A DNA stretch of 64,000 bases from Comamonas aquatica NBRC 14918 (GTDB lineage: Bacteria; Pseudomonadota; Gammaproteobacteria; Burkholderiales; Burkholderiaceae_C). Below are positions 38,754 through 47,078 of the stretch, piece after piece; the first letter of the stretch is position 1, and each line of letters opens with the position of its first letter. The notes beneath the pieces are model-generated. The model was not told the DNA's origin, made no database searches, and saw nothing but the letters and a program-made list of their open reading frames with translations. Location of the stretch: positions 1 through 64,000 of the forward strand of contig NZ_BBJR01000047.1 in assembly GCF_000739875.1 (NCBI RefSeq). Direction: 5' to 3'. Both the position numbers and the translations under genes were made by a program.

Positions 38754-39307
38754 TCCCTGCAAGCGCTAGAGGCCTAAAAGCTTTGTTTTCACTTTCCGAG
38801 GACGTGCCATGTTGAAGGACAGAAGCCGGGAATTCGTCCCGGCGGCCGAGTCGCTTTCTTGTCTGCGACAAGAAAGTGACCAAAGAAGCGCGTCTGCCGA
38901 CGGCTGTCCGGCGGAACTCGCTGCGCGCCGCAGGCGCTGCGCTCACACAGCCGCCGGAAATCAGAGGGACTTCCAGGCAGTGCGCGACGCTTGCGCGCGC
39001 ACGGGTGGCGCTGAGCCTCTTTACATCTGCATGCTTCGCCACAGCGCTGGCTCTTCCCGCAGGCCTGCCGCAGCAGCGCTGCGAGACAGGTCTGCCACCC
39101 GCCACCTGACTTGCCGCGGCTGTCCGAGCGCAGCGCCAACAGCGCGTAGCGAGTTCCACGGCCAAGCGCTCGGCAGAGTCGCCTTTGCTTTGCCTCCTTT
39201 CATTGGGCGAGACAAATGAAAGGAGGTCGGCCGCCGGGGCGAACTCCCGGCCTCTGCCGCCAACACCACACCCCACCTAAAAAATCACTGATCAGGAGCC
39301 CCCAACC
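38754..39307. other. bioA-bioD gap with repeat element
   Basis: The 554-base gap contains repeat element copy 2 in inverted orientation (38819-39255) and little else; about 50 bases lie between the element and bioD. A short dispersed-type repeat (GCAAGCGCTAGAGGCCTAAAAGC) is next to the bioA stop. No gene is supported. Confidence 0.7.
38819..39255 (-). repeat. ~430-bp dispersed element, copy 2 (flanks bioA, right)
   Basis: The reverse complement of this segment aligns along its whole length with copy 1, with the best matching at the outer ~100 bases of each end and more divergence in the middle. The ends again carry inverted CCGGGA(A/G)TTCG and the AATGAAAGGAGG/CCTCCTTTCATT and CAAGAAAGTGAC hairpins. 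Confidence 0.85.
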
Positions 39308-39982
39308 ATGATTGCCTGCTTTGTCACCGGCACCGACACCGGCGTCGGCAAGACCCTGTCCAGCTGCGCCCTGCTGCACGCCCTGGCGCAGCACCACCGC
39401 CGGGTGGTGGGCATGAAGCCGGTGGCGTCCGGCGCCGAGCCGGATGGCCAGGGCGGCTGGGCCAACGAGGACAGCCTGGCGCTGCGCGCGGCCTCCACCC
39501 TGGTGGTGCCACCACAGCTCGACAACCCGGTGCTGCTGCCCGACCCGGTCTCACCCCACATCGCCGGCGAACGCGCGGGCGTCACCGTGCAGCTGGCTCC
39601 AATCCTGCAGGCCTACCAACAGTTGGCGGCCCAGGCCGATGCCGTGGTGGTGGAAGGCGCAGGCGGCTGGCAGGTACCGCTGTCCCCCCACCTGCGCATC
39701 GCCGATCTGGCCGTGGCCCTGCAGTTGCCGGTGGTGCTGGTGGTCGGCCTGCGGCTGGGTTGCATCAACCACGCCCTGCTGACGGCCGATGCCATCCGCG
39801 CCAGCGGGCTGCCGCTGGCGGGCTGGATCGCCAGCCGCGTCGATCCGCAGATGCGCGAACCCGAGGCCAACCTGGCCTACCTGCGCCAGCACCTGGGTGC
39901 GCCGCTGCTGGCCGACATTCCCTGGCAAGCACAGCCCGATGCGCGCGCTGTCCCCGTCCAACTGCCCCTCGCGTGGCAATGA
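39308..39982 (+). CDS. bioD: Dethiobiotin synthetase
   Basis: This 224-residue P-loop enzyme forms the ureido ring of dethiobiotin from diaminopelargonate, CO2 and ATP. The Walker-type GTDTGVGKT is at 8-16, with GMKPVASGAE and VEGAGGW as further BioD marks. Next gene bioF starts 79 bases downstream. Confidence 0.96.
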   Translation: MIACFVTGTDTGVGKTLSSCALLHALAQHHRRVVGMKPVASGAEPDGQGGWANEDSLALRAASTLVVPPQLDNPVLLPDPVSPHIAGERAGVTVQLAPILQAYQQLAAQADAVVVEGAGGWQVPLSPHLRIADLAVALQLPVVLVVGLRLGCINHALLTADAIRASGLPLAGWIASRVDPQMREPEANLAYLRQHLGAPLLADIPWQAQPDARAVPVQLPLAWQ

Positions 39983-40061
39983 CAACTCCCTCCCACACCC
40001 ACCACGGCGTGCGGTCGCCGTGCCCTCCAGGGGCAGCGGCTGCTCGAAAGGACTCCCAGCC

Positions 40062-41285
40062 ATGAACACCCTCTCCCCCACCTCCTGGCTGCAGGCCCTG
40101 CCCCGACAGCTGGCGGCGCTGGATGCCCAGCAACTGCGCCGCACCCGCCGCACCGTGGCGCCGCAGCAGGGTGCACACATCACCGTCAACGGCCAGCCCA
40201 TGCTGCAGTTCTGCAGCAACGACTACCTGGGCCTGGCCCTGCACCCGGCACTGATCGAGGCCGCGCGCGATGCGGCGCTGCACTTTGGCGTGGGCTCGGG
40301 CGGCTCGCCGATGGTCAGCGGCCACAGCACGGCGAATGCAGCGCTGGAGCAGGAGTTGGCGCAGTTCCTGCAGCTGCCGCGCGCGCTGTACTTCTATGCC
40401 GGCTTTGCCACCAATGCCAGCGTCATCCCGGCCCTGGTCGGGGCGGACGATGGCATTTTTTCGGACGCGCTGAACCATGCCAGCCTGATCGACGGCTGCC
40501 GCCTGTCGCACGCCAGCATCCAGCGTTACCCGCATGGCGACCTGGCCGCCCTGGAAGCCCTGCTGGCGGCCAGCCCCTGCGCCCGCAAGCTGGTGGTCAG
40601 CGATGCCGTGTTCAGCATGGATGGCGATGTGGCCGACATACCCGGCCTGCTGGCCCTGTGCGAACGCTACGACGCCCTGCTGATGCTGGACGATGCGCAC
40701 GGCCTGGGCATCCGCGGCCCGCAGGGCCGGGGCAGCCTGGCCGCCGCGGGACTGACGGGCGCCCACGCCAGCCCGCGCGTGCTGTACATGGCCACGCTGA
40801 GCAAGGCCGCTGGCGCGGCCGGCGGGCTGGTGGCCGGCAGCGAAGACCTGATCGAATGGCTGCTGCAGACCACGCGCAGCTACACCTTCGCCACGGCCGC
40901 GCCGGCCCTGCTGGCGCGCGCGCTGCAGGCCAGCCTGCGGGTCATCGCAGACGGTGATGCCCTGCGTGCGCAGCTGCAGGCCCGCATCCAGCAGCTGCGC
41001 ACGGAGCTGCAGCCGCTGCTGGCGCGCACCGGCTGGCGCCTGCTACCCTCGGACACGCCCATCCAGGCCCTGGTCATCGGCGACAACGGCGCCGCCCTGG
41101 CGCTGATGGAGGGCCTGCGCCAGCGCGGCCTGTGGGTACCCGCCATCCGTCCGCCCACCGTACCGGCAGGCACGGCGCGCCTGCGCATCGCCCTGTCGGC
41201 CGCGCACACGGCCGCGGATGTGGCCGCCCTCGTGGATGCCTTGCAGGCCTTGGCCGATCAGGGGCCTGCCGCCGAGGCACAATGA
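40062..41285 (+). CDS. bioF: 8-amino-7-oxononanoate synthase
   Basis: This 407-residue alpha-oxoamine synthase condenses pimeloyl-CoA/ACP with alanine. CSNDYLGLALHP, the DDAHGLGIRGPQGRG substrate region, and the PLP lysine in ATLSKAAGAAGG support the call. The start at 40062 (AAGGA upstream) was preferred; the frame extends further into bioD. No bioC or bioH is in the window, so the pimeloyl precursor step lies elsewhere. Confidence 0.96.
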   Translation: MNTLSPTSWLQALPRQLAALDAQQLRRTRRTVAPQQGAHITVNGQPMLQFCSNDYLGLALHPALIEAARDAALHFGVGSGGSPMVSGHSTANAALEQELAQFLQLPRALYFYAGFATNASVIPALVGADDGIFSDALNHASLIDGCRLSHASIQRYPHGDLAALEALLAASPCARKLVVSDAVFSMDGDVADIPGLLALCERYDALLMLDDAHGLGIRGPQGRGSLAAAGLTGAHASPRVLYMATLSKAAGAAGGLVAGSEDLIEWLLQTTRSYTFATAAPALLARALQASLRVIADGDALRAQLQARIQQLRTELQPLLARTGWRLLPSDTPIQALVIGDNGAALALMEGLRQRGLWVPAIRPPTVPAGTARLRIALSAAHTAADVAALVDALQALADQGPAAEAQ

Positions 41286-41322
41286 GCGCCAACTTTTGCC
41301 CCTCAATTCCAGGAGACACACC

Positions 41323-41682
41323 ATGCCCCATATGTATGTGGAATACACCAACAACCTGCAAGGCCTGAACGAAGCCGCCCTGATGGAAGCACTGAACGCC
41401 ACCGTCTGCGGCCACCCCACCGTCAGCGACGAGGCCGATGTCAAGACCCGCATCGCCCAGGTGAGCCACTACCGCATCGGCCTGAACAGCGCTGGTCGCG
41501 CCTTCGCCCACGTGGAACTGCGCCTGATGGCCGGTCGCACGGCCGAAGTCAAGAAAGAGCTGTCCGATCGCATCGCCGCGGTGCTGAAGTCCGTGATTCC
41601 TGCGCAAGCCGGCCTGGAAGTGCAGCTGAGCGTGGACATCGTGGACATGGACAAGCCCAGCTACTTCAAGGGCAAGCTCTAA
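41323..41682 (+). CDS. 5-carboxymethyl-2-hydroxymuconate isomerase-family tautomerase
   Basis: This 119-residue protein matches the CHMI (HpaF) family of 4-oxalocrotonate tautomerase-like enzymes. Pro2, exposed after removal of the initiator Met, is the expected catalytic base. HYRIGLNSAGRAFAHVELRLMAGRT is typical. Its canonical role is in homoprotocatechuate degradation; no other hpa gene is here, so the substrate may differ. AGGAG precedes the start; it follows bioF by 37 bases. Confidence 0.85.
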   Translation: MPHMYVEYTNNLQGLNEAALMEALNATVCGHPTVSDEADVKTRIAQVSHYRIGLNSAGRAFAHVELRLMAGRTAEVKKELSDRIAAVLKSVIPAQAGLEVQLSVDIVDMDKPSYFKGKL

Positions 41683-41685
41683 GTC

Positions 41686-41715
41686 CTGCCCTGCCCTGCC
41701 CTGCCCTGCCCTGCC
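41686..41715. repeat. (CTGCC)6 pentanucleotide tandem repeat
   Basis: Six perfect copies of CTGCC lie between the tautomerase stop and the sigma-54 promoter of the NIT-ANTAR gene. The tract is non-coding and of a length prone to slippage, so its copy number may vary among strains. Confidence 0.9.
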
Positions 41716-41738
41716 CGGGCCGGGCCGCCGCAGCAGGG

Positions 41739-41754
41739 CGGCATGCGATTTGCA
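41739..41754 (+). promoter_or_regulatory. Sigma-54 promoter of the NIT-ANTAR gene
   Basis: CGGCATGCGATTTGCA has GG (41740-41741) and GC (41752-41753) exactly 10 bases apart and a TTGC -12 core, close to the TGGCAY-N5-TTGCW consensus. The predicted start near 41765 leaves a leader of about 24 bases. Confidence 0.75.
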
Positions 41755-41788
41755 TGGCAGCAGGCACCGACGCCCTGCCGTGACCACC

Positions 41789-43060
41789 ATGTCCACTGCC
41801 CTGCACTACCTGATTGCCGCCCGGCAATGCGAAATTGACGAACTGCACCGGCTGCAGCGCACCAGCACCCTGGTGCGCCAGCTGGGCGAGTTGATCCATG
41901 CGCTGCAGAAAGAGCGGGGCCTGTCCAACATCCTGCTGGCCAGCCACGGCCAGCGCGCCCGCCAGGCCCTGCACACCCAGATCCAGGCCAGCACACACAG
42001 CGCACGCGCGCTGCGCGGCGTGCTGGATTCGCTGGACCTGCAGGCGCTGCGCGGTAGCCATGGCGCACGCCTGTGCAACCACATTGCCTACGTGCTGCAG
42101 GGGCTGGATGCGCTGCCGGCGCTGCGCGCCCGCATCGCCGCGCTGGACCTCAGCCCCGATGCCGCCACCCAGGCCTACATCCGCCTGATCGCCGGTCTGC
42201 TGGCCGTGGTCTTTGAAGCCGCCGACAGCGCCACCCACCCCGACATCTCGCGCCTGCTGATTGCCATGCTGCACTTCATGCAGGGCAAGGAGCTGGCCGG
42301 CCAGGAACGCGCCACCGGCGCCACGGTCTTCAGCAGCGGCACCAGCACCGCCACCCGCCAACAGCACTGGCTGCACCTGATCGACTCGCAGGAGCGCTGC
42401 CTGCAGGTCTTTGCCGAATGCGCCCCCGCCACCCCGCTGGCCCTGTGGCAGGCCGCCTGCATGCACAGCCCCCACCTGACCACCATCGAGCGGCTGCGCC
42501 GCATCGGCTGCACCTCGCCCGCCGACGCCGCGCTGGACATGGAGCTGGGCGAGATCTGGTTTGATGCCTGCACCTTGCGCATGGACACCATGTACGAGAT
42601 CGAGACCACGCTGGCCGACGAGCTGCTGCAGCGCTGCCACACCCAGCTGCAGGCCGCCCAGGCGGCCCTGGCCCAGCCGCAAAGCATGCTGCACAGCGCC
42701 AGCGATGCGGCCGGGGCCCTGCCGGACTTCTTCAGCACCTCCAACACCAGCCTGGTGCTGCGCCCCGGCACCGACTACGCGCCCCAGCTGGGCCAGTCCG
42801 TGATGGCCCTGGTGCAGGAGCAGTCGCTGCGCCTGCAGGCCATGCACCATGAGCTGGAGACCGTGCGCACGGCGCTGACCGAGCGCAAGACCGTGGAGCG
42901 CGCCAAGGGCTTGCTGATGACCCACCGCGGCATGAGTGAGGCCGAGGCCCACAAGCTGCTGCGCCAGACGGCGATGAACCAGAACCGCCGCCTCATCGAC
43001 GTGGCCGAAGCCATGCTGGCCATGGCCGACCTGCTGCCCCTGCCCGGCCACGCCGGCTGA
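41789..43060 (+). CDS. nasR: NIT-ANTAR nitrate/nitrite-responsive antiterminator
   Basis: This 423-residue protein has an N-terminal NIT sensory domain (LGELIHALQKERGLSNILLAS, residues about 32-52, as its hallmark) and a C-terminal ANTAR RNA-binding domain (ALTERKTVERAKGLLMTHRG onward, about 360-415). This is the architecture of Klebsiella NasR, which binds nitrate or nitrite and prevents leader termination. It precedes the nitrate transporter operon, whose leader holds a candidate target hairpin. The start at 41789 was taken from the ATG 35 bases after the -12 element. Confidence 0.88.
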   Translation: MSTALHYLIAARQCEIDELHRLQRTSTLVRQLGELIHALQKERGLSNILLASHGQRARQALHTQIQASTHSARALRGVLDSLDLQALRGSHGARLCNHIAYVLQGLDALPALRARIAALDLSPDAATQAYIRLIAGLLAVVFEAADSATHPDISRLLIAMLHFMQGKELAGQERATGATVFSSGTSTATRQQHWLHLIDSQERCLQVFAECAPATPLALWQAACMHSPHLTTIERLRRIGCTSPADAALDMELGEIWFDACTLRMDTMYEIETTLADELLQRCHTQLQAAQAALAQPQSMLHSASDAAGALPDFFSTSNTSLVLRPGTDYAPQLGQSVMALVQEQSLRLQAMHHELETVRTALTERKTVERAKGLLMTHRGMSEAEAHKLLRQTAMNQNRRLIDVAEAMLAMADLLPLPGHAG

Positions 43061-43138
43061 GCCCGACAGCGCCTGCCCCCCGCGCACGCGGGGCATGCGG
43101 ACGGCCACGCACCAAAAACAGGCTGCTTCGGCACCACT

Positions 43139-43155
43139 TTGCTGCATTGCAGCAA
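43139..43155. promoter_or_regulatory. Palindrome upstream of the nrt sigma-54 promoter
   Basis: TTGCTGCATTGCAGCAA has perfect 8-base arms around one central base and lies about 55 bases upstream of the -24 element. Its TGC...GCA form and position suit an activator site such as NtrC, though it is not the exact TGCACC-N-GGTGCA consensus. Confidence 0.5.
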
Positions 43156-43209
43156 CCGCATGGGCTGCACCGGACCGCCCTGCCTGGGACTTTCAGGGCC
43201 AACGGCGGT

Positions 43210-43225
43210 TGGCACAGTTTCTGCT
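43210..43225 (+). promoter_or_regulatory. Sigma-54 promoter of nrtABD
   Basis: TGGCACAGTTTCTGCT has GG (43211-43212) and GC (43223-43224) with exactly 10 bases between, and the TGGCAC -24 half is perfect. It implies a leader of about 145 bases before nrtA. Confidence 0.85.
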
Positions 43226-43281
43226 TCTTACTTGGCGAATCTCGGCCAAAGGCGGTCAGGGATCCACCCATTCCCCCCTAT

Positions 43282-43333
43282 GGACAACGGCGTCCCCATC
43301 CCCTGCCTGCAGGAAGGATCGGGACGCCGTTGT
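43282..43333 (+). promoter_or_regulatory. ANTAR-type hairpin and competing long stem in the nrt leader
   Basis: GGAC-AACGGC-GTCC (43282-43295) is a four-base stem with a six-base loop having A at position 1 and G at position 4, the loop signature bound by ANTAR domains. Its strand also belongs to a perfect 13-base stem, 43284-43296 with 43321-43333, so the two folds exclude each other. The long stem is not followed by a U-run here, and a second six-loop hairpin is not obvious, so this leader is less complete than that of nirB. The whole gap 43061-43383 has no gene. Confidence 0.65.
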
Positions 43334-43383
43334 GCTTGGTGGGACCGTCTTTCGGTTTTGCCCACGCATTCAAGGAGCCCTCC

Positions 43384-44652
43384 ATGGCACAGCTCGCCCC
43401 ACACCGCCCCGCCGATCCCCAGGCCTCGCGCCGCCAGTTCCTGCGCCAGGCCGCAGGGGCCGCGGCAGGTACCGCCCTGTTCACCCAACTGGGCCATGGC
43501 GGCGTCTGGGCCGCCGGCTCCGACGCTCCGGAAAAGAAAGAGGTCCGGATCGGCTTCATCCCGCTGACCGACTGCGCCAGCGTGGTCATGGCCTCGGTGC
43601 TGGGGCTGGACAAGAAGTACGGCGTCACCATCGTCCCCAGCAAGGAAGCCAGCTGGGCCGGCGTGCGCGACAAGCTGGTCAATGGCGAGCTGGACTTTGC
43701 CCATGTGCTCTACGGCCTGGTCTATGGCCTGCACCTGGGCGTGGGCGGCCCCAAGAAGGACATGGCCGTGCTGATGGGCCTGAACCAGAATGGCCAGGCC
43801 ATCACCCTGTCCAAGGCCCTGGCCGACAAGGGCGCCGTGGATGGCCCCAGCCTGGCCAAGGCCATGTCCCAGAACCCGCGCGACTACACCTTTGCCGGCA
43901 CCTTCCCCACGGGCACCCATGCCATGTGGATGCACTACTGGCTGGCGGCCGCCGGCATCAACCCGCTGTCGGGTGCCAAGCTGATCACCGTGCCGCCGCC
44001 ACAGATGGTGGCCAACATGCGCGTGGGCAACATGGACGGCTTCTGTGTGGGCGAGCCCTGGAACCACCGCGCCATCATGGACGGCATCGGCATCACCGCC
44101 AACACCACGCAGGACATCTGGAAGGACCACCCCGAGAAGGTGCTGGGCGCCACAGGGGACTTTGCCAACCAGTACCCCAACACCTGCCGCGCCGTGATCA
44201 TGGCCATCCTGGAGGCCGGCCGCTGGATCGACGCCAGCCTGCAGAACAAGCTGAAGATGGCCGAAACCGTGGCCCAGAAGTCCTACATCAACACCAGCGT
44301 GGACGCCATCAACCAGCGCATCCTGGGGCGTTACCAGAACGGCCTGGGCAAAACCTGGGACGACCCCCACCACATGAAGTTCTTCAACGACGGGGCAGTG
44401 AACTTCCCTTACCTGAGCGATGGCATGTGGTTCCTGACGCAGCACAAGCGCTGGGGCCTGCTCAAGAGCCACCCCGACTACCTGGCCGTGGCCAAGCAGA
44501 TCAACCGCATCGACCTGTACACCCAGGCGGCCAGCCAACTCAAGGTGGCCGTGCCCAAGGACGCGATGCGCAGCAGCAAGCTCATGGACGGGGTGGTGTG
44601 GGATGGCAAGAACCCCGCGCAATACGCCGACAGTTTCAAGATCAAGGCCTGA
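43384..44652 (+). CDS. nrtA: Nitrate ABC transporter substrate-binding protein
   Basis: This 422-residue protein is an NrtA/NasF-type receptor for nitrate. The Tat signal SRRQFLRQAAGAAAG is clear; then VRIGFIPLTDCASVVMA, GTHAMWMHYWLAAAG and GFCVGEPWNHRAI mark the family. AAGGAG lies eight bases before the ATG, which is why this start was chosen over the long upstream extension. First gene of nrtABD. Confidence 0.93.
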   Translation: MAQLAPHRPADPQASRRQFLRQAAGAAAGTALFTQLGHGGVWAAGSDAPEKKEVRIGFIPLTDCASVVMASVLGLDKKYGVTIVPSKEASWAGVRDKLVNGELDFAHVLYGLVYGLHLGVGGPKKDMAVLMGLNQNGQAITLSKALADKGAVDGPSLAKAMSQNPRDYTFAGTFPTGTHAMWMHYWLAAAGINPLSGAKLITVPPPQMVANMRVGNMDGFCVGEPWNHRAIMDGIGITANTTQDIWKDHPEKVLGATGDFANQYPNTCRAVIMAILEAGRWIDASLQNKLKMAETVAQKSYINTSVDAINQRILGRYQNGLGKTWDDPHHMKFFNDGAVNFPYLSDGMWFLTQHKRWGLLKSHPDYLAVAKQINRIDLYTQAASQLKVAVPKDAMRSSKLMDGVVWDGKNPAQYADSFKIKA

Positions 44653-44678
44653 GGCCACCACGCTAACGGAGAACCCCC

Positions 44679-45620
44679 ATGGTCAGCGCCGTCTTCCACT
44701 CCCCGCGTGAGCGTTCCGCCCCCGGCGACGCCCTGAACGCCACCCCAAAATCCATAGCTACCAGCGCAGGCAGTACCTTATCCAAAGCCGGAAAACCCTT
44801 GACACCCACCGCACACGCCCGGCCCGGCGCACGCAGGCGGCTGGAGGCCCTGCTGGCCTGGGCCTTGCCACCGGCGCTGGGCCTGGCGCTGCTGATCGGC
44901 CTGTGGTCCGTGGTGGCCAGCAGCACCGGCCAGTCCATCCCCGGCCCGCAGGCCACCTGGGCCCAGGCCGTCGAGGTCTTCAGCGATCCCTTCTACCGCA
45001 ACGGCCCCAACGACCAGGGCGTGGGCTGGAACGTGCTGGCCTCGCTGCAGCGCGTGGCCCTGGGCTTTGGCCTGGCGGCGCTGGTCGGCATCCCGCTGGG
45101 CTTTGTGATCGGGCGCTTCAGCTTCCTGTCGCGCATGGTCAACCCGCTGATCAGCCTGCTGCGCCCGGTCTCGCCCCTGGCCTGGCTGCCCATCGGCCTG
45201 CTGGTGTTCAAGGGGGCCAACCCGGCCGCGATCTGGACTATTTTCATCTGCTCCATCTGGCCCATGGTGATCAACACCGCCGTCGGGGTGCAGCGCGTAC
45301 CCCAGGACTACATGAACGTGGCACGGGTGCTGAACCTGTCGGAGTGGAAGATCGCCACCACCATCCTGTTCCCGGCCGTGCTGCCCTACCTGCTGACCGG
45401 CGTGCGCCTGGCCGTGGGCACGGCCTGGCTGGTGATCGTGGCGGCCGAGATGCTGACCGGCGGCGTGGGCATCGGCTTCTGGGTCTGGGACGAGTGGAAC
45501 AACCTCAACGTCAAGAACATCATCATTGCCATCTTCGTGATCGGCATCGTCGGCCTGCTGCTGGAGTGGGCCCTGGTCAAGCTGGCTTCGGCCTTCACGT
45601 TCGAAGAGGTGAAATCATGA
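44679..45620 (+). CDS. nrtB: Nitrate ABC transporter permease
   Basis: This 313-residue inner-membrane permease has five to six helices and the binding-protein-dependent transport signature around LVGIPLGFVIGRFSFLSRMV and RLAVGTAWLVIVAAEMLTGG. The first ~50 residues are not conserved-looking and include a stretch (residues about 23-40, KSIATSAGSTLSKAGKP) encoded by a short dispersed repeat, which suggests that the repeat inserted into the gene start. GGAGAA precedes the chosen ATG. Overlaps nrtD by ATGA. Confidence 0.92.
   Translation: MVSAVFHSPRERSAPGDALNATPKSIATSAGSTLSKAGKPLTPTAHARPGARRRLEALLAWALPPALGLALLIGLWSVVASSTGQSIPGPQATWAQAVEVFSDPFYRNGPNDQGVGWNVLASLQRVALGFGLAALVGIPLGFVIGRFSFLSRMVNPLISLLRPVSPLAWLPIGLLVFKGANPAAIWTIFICSIWPMVINTAVGVQRVPQDYMNVARVLNLSEWKIATTILFPAVLPYLLTGVRLAVGTAWLVIVAAEMLTGGVGIGFWVWDEWNNLNVKNIIIAIFVIGIVGLLLEWALVKLASAFTFEEVKS
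44747..44795 (+). repeat. Short dispersed repeat inside nrtB
   Basis: CCATAGCTACCAGCGC followed by a TTATCCA block resembles the short intergenic repeat family of this window (same CCATAGCT(A/G)CCAGC start as at 131-145). It is in frame and translated near the nrtB N-terminus. Confidence 0.5.
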
Positions 45621-46429
45621 ATGCATCGCTGTCCACCAAGTACCTCGAAATCCAGGGCGTGGAGCAGACCTTCAAGACCGCCAAGGGCCTGTTTCCCGCG
45701 CTGCGGGGCATCGACCTGTCGATTGCCAAGGGCGAGTTCGTCAGCCTGATCGGCCACTCGGGCTGCGGCAAGTCCACGCTGCTGAACCTGATCGCCGGCC
45801 TGACCACGCCCACGGCCGGTGCCCTGCTGTGCGCCAACAAGGAGATCAAGGGCCCGGGGCCCGAGCGCGCCGTGGTCTTCCAGAACCACTCGCTGCTGCC
45901 CTGGCTGACCTGCTGGGGCAATGTGCACCTGGCGGTGGAGCGCGTGTTTGGTGCCAAGGAGAGCAAGGCCCAGCTCAAGGCCCGCACCGACGCGGCCCTG
46001 GAGCTGGTCGGCCTGGGCCATGCGGCGCAGAAGCGCCCCGGCGAGATCTCGGGTGGCATGAAGCAGCGCGTGGGCATTGCCCGCGCCCTGTCCATGGAAC
46101 CCCAGGTGCTGCTGATGGACGAGCCCTTCGGCGCCCTCGACGCCCTGACGCGCGCCAAGCTGCAGGACGAACTGCTGGAGATCGTGGCACGCACGCACAG
46201 CACGGTGGTCATGGTGACCCACGACGTGGACGAGGCCGTGCTGCTGTCCGACAAGATCGTGATGATGACCAACGGGCCGGCCGCCACCATCGGCGAAGTG
46301 CTGCACGTGCCCCTGGCCCGCCCGCGCCAGCGCGTCGCCCTGGCCGAGGACCGCGAGTACCAGCGCTGCCGCAAGGCCGTGATCGATTTCCTCTACACGC
46401 GCCAGGGGCACGTCGAAAAGGCTGCCTGA
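45617..46429 (+). CDS. nrtD: Nitrate ABC transporter ATP-binding protein
   Basis: This 270-residue ATPase has Walker A GHSGCGKST (about 49-57), signature ISGGMKQRV, and Walker B LLMDEPFGALD. It powers NrtAB. ATGA overlap with nrtB indicates coupling. A terminator follows directly. Confidence 0.95.
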   Translation: MNASLSTKYLEIQGVEQTFKTAKGLFPALRGIDLSIAKGEFVSLIGHSGCGKSTLLNLIAGLTTPTAGALLCANKEIKGPGPERAVVFQNHSLLPWLTCWGNVHLAVERVFGAKESKAQLKARTDAALELVGLGHAAQKRPGEISGGMKQRVGIARALSMEPQVLLMDEPFGALDALTRAKLQDELLEIVARTHSTVVMVTHDVDEAVLLSDKIVMMTNGPAATIGEVLHVPLARPRQRVALAEDREYQRCRKAVIDFLYTRQGHVEKAA

Positions 46430-46446
46430 CCCGGCCGCCGCCCCCC

Positions 46447-46477
46447 AAGCCCTGACGGCATGCCGTCGGGGCTTTTT
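46447..46477 (+). terminator. Intrinsic terminator after nrtABD
   Basis: A near-perfect 14-base stem, 46447-46460 with 46461-46474, is followed by TTTTTGT. It ends the nrt transcript and separates it from the convergent CBS-domain gene. Confidence 0.9.
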
Positions 46478-46637
46478 GTCTCTCCGCCTTTCGCCGCACG
46501 GCGCACAAAACCGGCACGCCCCAGGGCAGGGACGCGGCGCAAGGGCAGCACCACCGCGCTGGCGGTGTTGCCTTTGCCGAATTGCGCAGCCATCCGAGAG
46601 AAGGGAGAGCGCCCCCCGCGCAGGGGGCATTCCCGGC

Positions 46638-47078
46638 CTAGCGGCCGCCGCCGTTGATGTAGTGCTCGAGCTGCTCGATGATGAATTTCTGCTCGGAAAT
46701 GATGTCCTTGACCAGGTCCCCGATGGAGACCAGGCCCACCAGCTGGCCGTTGTCCACCACAGGCAGGTGGCGCAGGCGCTTGCTGGTCATGAGTTGCATG
46801 CACTCCTCGCTGGTCTGGCTGGGCTGCACGAACAGCACCGACGTGGTCATCACGTCACTCACCCGCGTCTGCGCCGAGGTGCGCCCCATCAGGGCAATCT
46901 TGCGCGCATAGTCGCGCTCCGTGAAGATGCCGACGATGGTCTCGCCGTCCTTCACCAGCAGCGAGCCGATGCCCTGCTCGGCCATCAGGCGCAGGGCCTC
47001 ATAGACCGTCGCCGTCGGGGCAATGGCAAACACCATGGAAGAGGTCTTGGACTTGAGGATCTCTGCAACAGTGGTCAT
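46638..47078 (-). CDS. CBS-domain pair protein
   Basis: This 146-residue protein consists of two CBS repeats (about 5-60 and 75-135; GSLLVKDGETIVGIFTERDY, then LRHLPVVDNGQLVGLVSIGD). Such stand-alone proteins bind adenine nucleotides and act as energy sensors. No effector partner is evident. The start at 47078 gives the family's usual N-terminus MTTVAEIL; longer frames upstream run through the nirB promoter region. It is divergent from nirB. Confidence 0.9.
   Translation of the reverse strand: MTTVAEILKSKTSSMVFAIAPTATVYEALRLMAEQGIGSLLVKDGETIVGIFTERDYARKIALMGRTSAQTRVSDVMTTSVLFVQPSQTSEECMQLMTSKRLRHLPVVDNGQLVGLVSIGDLVKDIISEQKFIIEQLEHYINGGGR

Noticed and set aside
36840-39262. The inverted elements around bioA as insertion sequences or an integron
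   Set aside because: No transposase, integrase or attachment-site pattern is present; each copy is about 430 bases with no coding frame of note.
41686-41715. The CTGCC tract as part of a coding region subject to frame-shifting
   Set aside because: It lies after the tautomerase stop and before the sigma-54 promoter, with no frame reading through it into the next gene from a supported start.
43284-43333. The 13-base perfect stem in the nrt leader as an intrinsic terminator
   Set aside because: It is not followed by a U-run (GCTTGG follows), so it is kept only as a competing structure.
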